A stretch of 64,000 nt of DNA from Bilabrum cf. latius (taxonomy: Eukaryota; Bigyra: Bicosoecida; Bigyra; Bicosoecida). This document shows, one piece after another, positions 54,901 to 64,000 of the stretch. The DNA is taken from positions 1,054,001-1,118,000 of the forward strand of contig OZ237745.1 in the NCBI GenBank assembly GCA_965178125.1, read 5' to 3'. Position 1 is the stretch's first letter. The number at the start of each line of letters is the position of its first letter. Below the pieces are notes generated by a model, which worked only from the letters and a program-made list of their open reading frames with translations, made no database searches and was not told where the DNA came from. The position numbers and the translations under genes are program-made.

Positions 54901-56545
54901 CCTCCTCCCCCGCCCTCGAGATCCAAGGCGGGGGGTCTCCTCCGCTGCTAGTGGGACTCGCCCTCCTGTCCCTAGCCCTAGCCCTGCCCATGCCCCTGCC
55001 CCTCCGGCGCCACCCTCGCAGAGCTTCCCCCGGGTCCGGACATCTACAACACCGAGGAAGAACCCGCCCCGCCCTCGCCATCCTTCCTGTCCCCCTGCCC
55101 ACCCTGGCTCCCTGCACCAGATGCACCGCCGACCGGCGGGAGCCGACCCCTCTCCCTGAGGCTCTGCCTCAGCCTGAAAGCCGTCTGGATGGCAATGGCC
55201 GCCTGGTTCTGCACAGTCTGCCGCAGCTTGTGCCTCTGCAGGAATGACACGACCTTGGACTCGGAGCGAGAAAGCTGCAGGTACTCGGTGGTGAGGGCGA
55301 TGGTCAGCGCGGTGATTAGGGTGCCGGCGAGGCCGCCCGTGATGGCCAGAAACCGGCCCCCATCCGTGGAGGGAACAACGTCACCGAATCCGACGGTCAG
55401 CGCAGTGATCACCACGAGCCACAGGGCGTCTGCCAGCGTCATGGGATAGCAGTCCAGGCTCAGGTCGTGGGCGCACTCTAGGCTCTCCACCATCCGCACC
55501 GCGTAGCCCGAGACGAAGAGGAGCAGCACCAGCGAAGAGAGCATCAGCTCCACGGGGTGCTCCTTCAGGACTGTCTTAAAGATGAACGAACCCCCAAATT
55601 CCACGTTGGTCAGCGCCGACACGAACCTCCCGTTAGACGTGTTCAGCCTAGAGTAGTACCTGCCAACCCTGGTCGCAAACCCGATCCGAGCAAACATGAA
55701 CAAGCAGCAAAAAATATACAGCCCAGGGTCGTCCGGGACCGCTTGCTCGATGCTGGGGAACACGTGCACCGCGACGAGCAATACCTCAGCAAAAAACGCC
55801 CAGCGCCGCGAGGTACCGAGCAAAGTGGACCCCTGCGGCATCAGGTTGCGGAGGACCTGCTCGCCCAGGGCGAGCGAGTGGATGCGATACGTGGCAACGA
55901 TCGCTAGCAGCGTCAGCACCGTGATCCCGATTCGGATGCCATCTAGTATTCTGGAGCCCTCAGTGGGCGGGTAAAATTGCGCCTGTCTGCGCGGGTCGCA
56001 ACCTGCATCTGTCAGCGGGTTGCAGAACCGGCCGTACGCGACCTCAGTATTCCATACCCAGGCAAGTTCGTGCTGTGAATCAAAGGGGGTGGTAAATACT
56101 TTCATAGCAACGAGACGCGTGGAACAAGGGGGGTGCTGTGAATGTAGCGCACAAAGCAAGACAGCTGCTGGCGCGCCGAAGCCGATCTGCCCCCGAAACG
56201 ACGAGACCCTTTCGAAACAACCCTCTGCGGACTAAGACTCACCTACACTATCATTAAAACAACTCCACCAAGCAAGAATACGAACTGATACAAGCTGGTC
56301 ACTTGCATGGCTGCAATTATGTAAGACCGTGCCACCGAAGGTGCTTCCAGCTGAGGCTGCTTTTCAACCTTCTTGCTGGTAAAGTCATCCTCATCGTCAG
56401 AATCGTTCCGAAATTTTCTTGAGAACGATTCGTCGTCGTCAGATGCACCTCCCCATCCGGTTTGATTCCTCAATTGGCTAGGCTGGATATCATGCCTCTC
56501 CTCGGAGCTCCCACCGAGCCCACGGACTCGGGCTGCCGCACTCAT
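51969..56545 (-). CDS. SK-type calcium-activated K+ channel with ~1,000-residue tail, 2 exons
   Basis: Exon 1 is 56243-56545 and exon 2 is 51969-56135, with a 107-nt intron (GTGAGT...TTCACAG, phase 0); 1,489 aa, TGA stop. Six membrane segments: S1 at the end of exon 1 (SLYQFVFLLGGVVLMIV), then GIRIGITVLTLLAIVATY, FFAEVLLVAVHVF, YIFCCLFMFARIGFATRVGR, VELMLSSLVLLLFVSGYAV, a pore loop, and S6 LAITGGLAGTLITALTIAL. The selectivity filter is TVGFGD near residue 348. S6 runs into a segment (SESKVVSFLQRHKLRQTVQN...AIAIQTAFRLRQ) like the calmodulin-binding region of SK channels, so gating by Ca2+-calmodulin is likely. The S4-like segment has few arginines, in keeping with weak voltage sensing. The tail from ~450 on is Gly/Ser/Gln-rich and disordered, with a short coiled coil near LLDAQAQLRSTIETHAERIA. 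Eleven TAGs are read through; one (56243) is the last codon of exon 1, directly before the donor. Confidence 0.87.
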
Positions 56546-56927
56546 AGCCCGGGCGAAGCCTTTATACCTAGCTTATTACCGACTGTTCCAGACGACGGAT
56601 TTTCAAGCGCGTGACGACCACAAACACACCGCTGGCCGCTGCCTTCCCGCCGCTTAACGAGCGTTGCCTACTCGCTACTTGAACGTTTTCTTGCCCAGGC
56701 ACCCCGAAACAAAAATTCTGTATAATCTGTAAAGAGGCTGGAGCACCCTGCAATACGCGATTCGGTGGCTCTGTAGTGATTCTGGTGCCCATCCGTTGTC
56801 GCAAACCCGGTCGCAATTGGTCGCATTGGACATTTGTAACGTGTAAGTTCAAGATGCGGAACTCGGATTTCGATTGCTTCGATACTGGGGCTGCACGCAA
56901 TCGCTGCGTTGAATCCAAGCTGTTCCC
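56546..56927. promoter_or_regulatory. Divergent promoter SK-like channel / coiled-coil gene
   Basis: 382 bp between divergent start codons. TATAAA on the minus strand at 56561-56566 lies only ~16 bp before the channel ATG, too close for a normal TATA box. Nothing else is recognised. Confidence 0.4.
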
Positions 56928-59900
56928 ATGAGCCAACTTAGTAGTAACGATGTGAGAGCGCTTGTTCACCTCTTGGTTCGTCAGCTTGCAACAGCCCAAA
57001 CGCACACTCTCGCCGACTGCAACTGCTTTGCAACTGCTTGCAGGACCAACTAGACTACGATAGAGCAGGTGCTCCCGCACTGCCAGAGTCCGTAGCTGCT
57101 AGTTGCGTATCGTTAGAGTCGTCTACCTTCGACGGGCTGCAACACGATCGCTCGACCCGCGGAAGCAGCCGACGAGAGCTAGACACGGCCGACTCGAGCG
57201 CCGGGCAAGCCGCTGGCGCAGTGCTGAATCCCGGTGTCGGTACTTCCGAGCGTCAAAACAGTCACTCCAACAGCACAGCCCGTTTGTCCCCGGGTGTGCG
57301 AGCAGCTGCCGGCGAGACGGGGCGGTCATCTGCTCAACGTGATAGCATTGACCAACCAGCTGCACCACCAGAGCTGCCGAAGAGCAGCAATGCACATGAA
57401 GGGGCGAGGAGGAAATGCCCGCGAAGTAGTCGTCCGGTGGAATCCGCCCAGCAGGCCCAGGCCCAACAACCGAATGAGGGTGGCCCAGCCGGGCCATCCA
57501 TACCAAGCAGCCAGCAGCAGGTCCACCACAGCCGCTACGATGGGGGCGGCGGGCTGCAGAACGGAGCACCTTCCTCATCCTCACCCCCGCATCCCTCCGC
57601 CACATCGCCGAGTTCCGGCTCCGGATCCCGATCTAGCGGGCCCACGCAGGTGCAGCCCGTGGACGAGGTGCGGCCCGGGCGGTGGAGGTCGGAGCCTTCT
57701 TCCGCCGGGGCCTCCCCTCCCGGCTCCCCGTCAACGGTGGGGGGCACCGAAGAGGGCCAGGCAGGCCTGAAGGTGCCGATCCGGAGCTAGACTAGGGCCG
57801 AGGCGGGCACTGGCCTGCAGGCAGGGGTTGCAGAGAAGCATGCCAGGCAGGAGCCGGGCAGGGGAGGTCGGGCCGGCTGGGGTGCCGGTGCTGGTGCTGC
57901 CACGGACCGTCCCGGCCACGACCACGCAGCGGCAGAGGACCTGCTAGGGAGTGCAGTCAGGGAACAGAGGTAGGATCATGAGGACCAGGACGACCAGGAC
58001 GAGCAGGACCAGGACGAGGACCAGGACCAGGACGAGAGTGCCCACCCGACGAGCGAGTCATCCTCGCCAGCCTACCCGCGCATCAGCGGAGCTGTGAGCT
58101 CGGCGGGCGTCAGCCGGGAGGCATCTCGCGCTGCATCTCCCGTGGAGGCGATGCACGCGGCGGCCCAGGAGGCCAGGGGGCTCTCTGCCAGCGCGCGGGC
58201 CTCCCTTCGGCAGCAGAGGTTGCAGCTGAGGCAGGCAGCGGCAGCGGCTGCGCAACGAGGCGCTCACGATGCACCGCACAATGGCCCTCCAGCTCCAGCT
58301 CCCGCTCCAGTTCCAGCAAAACCCAAAGGCGGGGACCACGATTCATCCGCCAGGTCCGCGGCCGCAACTCCAGAGCGGCCACGCAGCTCTGGGGGCCGGT
58401 CGCAATCGCCGAGGGCCGGCAGCGGCAGCAGGCAAGGCCGGGAAGGCATCGCCACCCCGGGCGCAGGGAAACCTCCGGTTACTGGTGGTGCAACACGTCC
58501 GCGCGGCAGTGTCGCCCGAGGCGGCGGCAGCCCGGTTGGCGGCGCTGGTGTGTCCCACTTGTCGCCGTCAGCCCGGCACGCGGTCGGCGTGCTAGAAGGC
58601 CGCCTGGAGGCAGCCGAGGGGCAGATGCGCGCCGCCATCATGGAGAGGGACGCGGCGAGGCAGGAGCGCAACCGGCTCAGCGCCAACCTGGCCAAACTGG
58701 CAGGCATCGTGTCGTCGGCAGAGGAGGACTTCCGGCAGCAGACGGACTTGTGGCAGAAGGACAGGGCGGGCTTGCAGGCGCGACTCAAAGAGGCGGAGGA
58801 GTCCGCGAGGAACGCCAGGGGCATGCAGGACCAGGCGGTCGGGGAGGCCGCCAAGCTCAGGGCAGAGCTCGAAGCAAGGGAGGCCGGGGCCAAGACAGTG
58901 GCGGCAGAGGCGGGGGCCGCGGCGGCGGCTCGAGAGTCGGACCTGCAGGCGCGGCTGCAGGCCGCCGAGCAGCGTGCCGCCAACCTCGAGCAAGAAACGA
59001 AGACGCTGCGCTCGAAAGCGGAGCACGAGTCGGCAGCGCACGCGCGCGAGGTGTCGAAGCTCCAGGGCGCCCTCATCGACAGCAAAGAGAGCTGGTAGGA
59101 GAAAGAGGGCCGGCTGCAGGACCAGATGGACGAGGCGCGCCGGGACGCAGAGAGGGCCAGGTCGAGGGAAGAGGCCCTCCGTGAGCAGCTCGAGGCGGGC
59201 ATGGCCGACTTGGAGCGCGCGCGGCGCGAGCTTTGGGCCGAGAAGGAGGCCCGAATGCAAGCCGACAGGGCCACGCAGTCTGCCTCCGCGCGCACTAAGG
59301 AGATGTAGACCCAGCTGGACGCGGCAAAGACCCGCATGGACGAGGCACTAGCTGGCGCTGGGGAGGCCAAAGCCGAGACGGACAGAATGCGGGCGCGCGC
59401 GCTCGATGCAGAGTCCAAGAAGACCGATGTGGCTGCACGGGTGGCGCAGCTGGAACAAGACCTGGCAGCGGCTCGGCAGGGACTCAGCGACCAGCGCAAG
59501 GCGCTCGAGGAGGAGCGGCGCGACGCCCTCGCCAGCATCGACCGAGAACTGCAGGAAGCCCGGGCGGAAGCCAAGGAGGCGCAGCGGGCGCAGCGCCAGG
59601 CGAACGAGGCTGCCGAAGAGGCCAAGGAGCAAGCCGCTGCCGACCAGGCGCGCCTGGCTCGGGCGCAGAGGGCCCGCGCGCGGCAGGAGGAGGCAGCTCG
59701 CATGGCCTCGGAGGAAGCGGTGGAGCTCCGCCGGCAGCTCGTGGCTGCGCAAGCTGCGACCCAGGGAGCGCAGGCGCGTGTCTCCGAGACGGAGGCCGCG
59801 CTGGACGAGGCAAGGTCGTCGGAGCAGGCGGCACGGAACGAGCTCGAACAGGTGCAGCACCAGCTGCGAGTGGCAAGTACGCGCCAACGAAAGCCAAGAG

Positions 59901-62900
59901 CTGGGGCGAGCAGGCTGCAGCCAGACGGCGGATCGGCCTCCCCCGCAGTGGTGAGGCCAGGGCGAGGGGCCGGTGCTGCAGGGGTCTCGGGCGCAAGCAG
60001 CTCAAGCGTACGCAGTAACGGCGACACTGGCGGGGGGCAAAGTGCCAAGGGCAAGCAAGACGAGGCCGAAGCCGGCTCCGAAGTCGGCTTGCCGTCCACG
60101 ATGGACGCCGCCACGAGGCTGCTGGCCACTGCCCTGCGCGCATCGGAGGACGCCCGGGCCAGGCAGGACGCCAGGCTCAGGGGCCTCCTCGCCGAGCTGG
60201 AGGAAGCCAGGTTGCTCCAGCGCCAGGGGGCGCGAGGCGGTGCTGGTGCTGGTGCTGGTGCGGATACGTCGGGAAAGGCGAAACAGGAGGGGGAACAGGG
60301 GCGGCGGTCGTCCCGGGACTAGGCGAGCTCCTCGTCGCCTGCTGCTAGTGATGTGAGCAATACTGCTGCCGCCGACTAGTAGGAGAATGCTAGTGGCAAT
60401 GAGGAGGAGGACAAGGAGGAGGATGAGGAGATAGCACGGGGTCAGCTCGTGACCCGGCTGCAGGCAGAGGTGGCCAAGCTAAAGAGGGACAGGGAACGGC
60501 TCGTGAGCTCGGCCCGCAGGCAGGGGCAGATCCTCTCGGAGCTCAGGGGCCAGCTCGCCGCTTCATCTGCGGAGGCAGCCTCGTCCTCGTCCCCTGCCTC
60601 GGCAGCGGTCGCTGGCAGGAAAGAGAAGGGTGAGGGGGGAGAGTCCGAGTCCGGGCGGCCCGACCTCGTGGAGGAGCTGCAGCAGCGGGACCTCGAGCTG
60701 CGGCGGCTGCGCGAGTCCGTGGGACATCTGGACGCGAGGGTGGGTGAGGCAGAGAAGGGCCGCATCGATTGCGAGCGGCGGCTGGCGGTCAGCATGCAGG
60801 AGGCCTCAGAGCTGTCCGCCGAGCTGCGCGCCGCAGAGGCCCGGTGCGCGGACCTCGACCGCTCCGCCAAGACGCACGCGCTGGCGGCCTCGGAGTGCAA
60901 GATCGCGCTGGATCTCAAGGCAAAGAGGGCCGAGGACCTCGAGGCCGAGTCAGCGAGGCTGTAGGGAGAGCTGAGGGCAGCGCTCGCCGCCATCGAGGCA
61001 GCCAGGGCCAGGGAGGCGCAGAGAGCGGCAGCGGCGCAGAGGAGGTTCGGGGCAGTGGTGCACAGCCTGCAGCAGCTGCAGGCCGTGTCCCCTCGCAAAG
61101 CAGCATCACGACAGGGGATGGGGCCAGGGCCGGGCGAGTCCTCCCACGCCCCGCAAGCAGCCCATCAGCCGCGACATCGCACCGGTTCCGGTCAATCGGG
61201 CCCCACCACCGCCGCCGCCGGAGACCGGCAGGGGCAGGAGCAGGACCGTTTCGCGGCCAGCGCGGCGGGCACAGCCTCCCAGCTGATCGAGTCGCTGTCC
61301 CCGGTGCGGGCTGGCGGGCGCGGCCAGGGCGGAGCGTCCGATCGCGCGCAGCCGTTGGAGAGTCACGGAGCCGAGGACTCGCTGGCACTTGTGCACTCGG
61401 ACGGCGGTGACGTGGACGTGGACGTGGAGGCGACGGTGGGGCAGGCGCTGGACAGCGCGGCCGCAGCCGCCGCTTCCGAGGCCCGCGAGGAGGCGGCACG
61501 ACTGCGGCTGCTGCTGCGGGAGGTGCGGATGGAGCGCGACTCGGCCCGCGGTGAGCTGGATCGACTCCTGGGCGACCGGGCCACTGCACAGGAACAGGCC
61601 GCGCACGCGAAGAGGCGCGCGGTGTACGCCGAGCGGAGAAGCGAGGACCTGAGCGCGGAGGGCGAGAGGAACCGCTCGCGAGCCGAGTCGCTGGAGAAGA
61701 GAGCCAGTGAGAGCAAGCAGCTCCTGCAGTCCCTGGGCGAGCAGCTGCGGCAGCGCCTGCTCCAGGTAGCCTCCCTGCGGAAGCAGTCGGATCTCCTGTC
61801 GGAGCAGCTCAAGGCCGAGCGAGCCCGCACGTCGATGCTGGAGAACAAGCTGCTGGAGGGGCGTGGCAAGCTGCAGGAAGACTTGGGCGAGCGCGTGCGC
61901 CGCATCCGGGAGGAGATGGTCGCAGCCAGGGAGCAGATGGACGCCACCGTGAGCGGCGCGGTGAGGACCCGGGAGCTGGCCTGGCAGGCCGAGAGCCAGG
62001 ACGCCGAGGCGAGGCATCGATCGGAGCTGTTCGAGCTGCAGAAGCAAGTCACGCAGCAAGGGGACAGCCTGCGGGCCGCGAACCGCCGCCTGGCCCGCGC
62101 GACGGCCGAGCGCCGAGAGGCGGAAGCCCGCGCGGAGGCTCTGCTGCGAGGCATCGAGCGGGTTTGCGTGGGCCTCGTAGCGCCATTTGATGAAGCTGCA
62201 GAGAGAGGGGAGGGGCGCGGGGAGCTAGTCGGCCTACATGACAGCGTAGACCCGCGCAGCGCGGCTCTGCTGGAAGCAAGGAGGGTGCGTGACGAGCTGC
62301 AGCGCACTGTCCTGGAGCTGCAAACAGAGTTGGTCCGGGCGCAGACGCAGGCACGGCCCGCACAGGGAACAAGCGGTGGAGGCCACAAGAAGCTGCAAGC
62401 AAAGGCTCCCAAAGGCCAGGCTGCGGCGAGTGGAGGCGCAGACGAGGCCAGCGGCAGCGGCGGAGGTGAGGGCTAGGAGGGGCCCGGAGTAGGCGACAGC
62501 GTGCTGCTGGACGACTCGCTCGCGGAGCTGCAGGCCCTGTGGCGTCGCAGGGCGCATCAGGCGCAGGCAGTCTCCAAGGGGGCACTCGCGCAGCTGGAGG
62601 CAGCCAAGGGCGAGGCTGCGCGGTTCGCTGCAGCGGCGATGCTCGCGCACGACCGGCTGCGGCAGCTCGCGAGAGGGCGGATGCGGGCAGCAAACGTGAA
62701 CGGTAGCGACGATGTGGACGGCGGCGGCGAGTCGGGGCATCGGGGCGGCAGGCGCAATGGGAGGGACGCCGACGATGATGGGGCCGGCATCGGGGACCGG
62801 TCGGGCCCCGTGTCCCGAGCCTCCTCCCGGCGGTCCTCTGCCGGCGGCCGCAGTCGGAGCCGGGGCGGTCAGCAGAAAACCGGTGGTACCGAGGCTGGCA

Positions 62901-64000
62901 AGTCCCACGGCCAGGGCTCCAGTGCTGCGCGAATGAAGTAGCAGGAGCAGCAGCAGCAGCAGGAGCAGAGGCGGTCTGCGCCGAGTGCATCGGCGGCAGC
63001 TGCTGGCCCAACTGACTCAGCCGTAGATCGGATTCAGAGCCTTGGCGCACAGGAACTTCCCGCCGGCACGCAGCATGACACCGAGCTGCTTGGCCCGGCC
63101 GCTGCTGGCCGTCCCGACTCTGCAAGCAAGGCAGGGGTCCAGGAGGAGGACGGGCCGAAGAGTAGTATCCATGTCTAGCAGCATGAAGTCACCAAGAGCT
63201 TGAGCTAGAGCGGAGGCCCCTCCCTTCGAAGCGCTGAAGGTGCTGACGGTGGGACAGATACTGACGGCACCAACAGCAGCCCCATCGGCAAAAATGACGA
63301 TGCGAGCGAATCTCCCAGCAGCAGCACCAGCGAAGGCGCCGACAGCCGCGGGGCGGTCAGCCTCCCAGCGACCATTGGCGGCCCAGGCGCTAGCGCATCG
63401 AGGACGCCCACACCCTTCACCACTTTCTCCAGACCCTCGTACCTCGACTTCGACTCTGGCCGCCGCATGGACCGCCGCGAGTCCTTGTCTAGAGACGAGT
63501 CAGGCATGGTAAGCCCCATGGACCTCGGTGGCGGCGGAAGGGGCGAGCAGGGCCCTGGGACACCGGGTGCAGTGGAAGGAGGAGGGGCGAGGGCAGGAAC
63601 ACCAAGTTTGCAGGCAGGCGCACAGGAGGAGGTGCCACGGATGAGTGCACTCAGGGGCATAGCATCCGCGGTGTCGAACTGTAAAAGCAGCTTGCCGCCA
63701 CAGGCGCAATTGGTGCAGCCAGCAGCCGGGGCACACTTGCCTGTGGCGGCGGCGCCGCGCCTGTCCCCGCGGTCTGCAGGCAGCCCAGGCAGCCCCGGCA
63801 GCCGCAGCACCAGCGCGCCCATCCGAATGGAGTCCCCCGAGGGATAGCTCGATTCGGATTCCGAGTCGCTTCCGGACGGAGGCGGTCCCCCGGGGGACTC
63901 CCCCGAGGGCCCCGTGGGCGAGACAGCCGTTGGTAGCAAGCAAGGATAGTACGTGTTCGCTGATGCAAGCGCGGGCGTCTAGGGGCCGGAGCATCCGCAC
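56928..64000 (+). CDS. Long coiled-coil protein (3' end outside the window)
   Basis: Proposed exon 1 56928-56951 (M-S-Q-L-S-S-N-D, donor GTGAGA) and exon 2 from 57044 (acceptor TTGCAG), phase 0. The frame then stays free of TAA and TGA to the window end, so at least ~2,327 residues, with 15 TAGs (57788, 57971, 59096, 59306, 60320, 60377, 60380, 60962, 62474, 62939, 63176, 63206, 63845, 63947, 63980). The first ~510 residues are disordered, with an acidic Asp/Gln run near 57975-58035. Long heptad-type coiled coils follow at ~514-950, ~1144-1316 and ~1467-1775 (for example ESW-TAG-EKEGRLQDQMDEA and RRIREEMVAAREQMDATV), rich in Ala, Glu, Arg and Gln. The C-terminal part seen is Ser/Pro/Gly-rich. 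It resembles centrosomal, basal-body or golgin-type scaffolds only in composition; no family is recognised. The frame is secure, the small first exon moderately so. Confidence 0.75.

Noticed and set aside
58264-60129. 621-residue open frame on the minus strand
   Set aside because: Antisense shadow of the coiled-coil gene: Ser/Ala/Arg-rich from reversed Glu/Ala/Arg codons.

Overview
This is a GC-rich nuclear segment from a eukaryotic protist. It has spliceosomal introns (GT..AG, mostly GTGAG donors), a core-histone cluster, and clear orthologues of ERV46/ERGIC3, NOT2/CNOT2, ribosomal protein eL37, an XMAP215-family TOG protein and an SK-type K+ channel. A 3,486-residue FG-GAP/Calx-beta surface protein hints at a stramenopile or related SAR lineage, but this is only a guess.

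The most important point is the genetic code. Seven genes read as single long frames interrupted only by TAG, never by TAA or TGA: 66 in-frame TAG codons in total. Every gene whose end lies in the window ends in TGA or TAA, none in TAG. Glutamine is the likely meaning. In the FG-GAP protein a TAG lies where two sister repeats have CAG; other TAGs sit inside Gln-rich or coiled-coil runs. Coordinates below assume UAG = Gln, with UAA and UGA as stops. A standard-code annotation would break these seven proteins into dozens of fragments.

Layout. 169-1559 (+) ERV46, 3 exons. 1863-3299 (-) NOT2. 4571-15031 (+) giant FG-GAP protein. 15100-36302 core histone cluster with 22 genes (6 H3, 6 H4, 5 H2A, 5 H2B; no H1), as divergent H2A/H2B and H4/H3 pairs. 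Every histone gene is followed by one copy of the same 18-nt sense-oriented palindrome, probably this lineage's histone 3'-end stem-loop, and preceded by TCATTCCAA with its A 26-28 nt from the ATG in the pairs measured. The cluster has a founder-like quartet (15100-16.6 kb, with an H2A.X-like gene), then a 5,475-bp tandem repeat (2 full units plus a partial) that carries an intron-containing mucin-like membrane protein gene, then a 3,013-bp tandem repeat (2 full plus a partial) in opposite orientation. The two arrays meet in a palindrome with ~2.9-kb arms and a 230-bp centre near 28,940. 36450-46766 (-) XMAP215-like protein, 2 exons. 46973-47642 (+) eL37, 3 exons, with the first intron directly after the ATG. 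48057-51659 (-) an unrecognised disordered protein. 51969-56545 (-) SK-like channel with a very long C-terminal tail, 2 exons. 56928-64000 (+) a long coiled-coil protein that runs off the window.

The genes are unrelated housekeeping functions, apart from the histone array, whose units are arranged for coordinated expression. No tRNA, rRNA, transposon or CRISPR was recognised.
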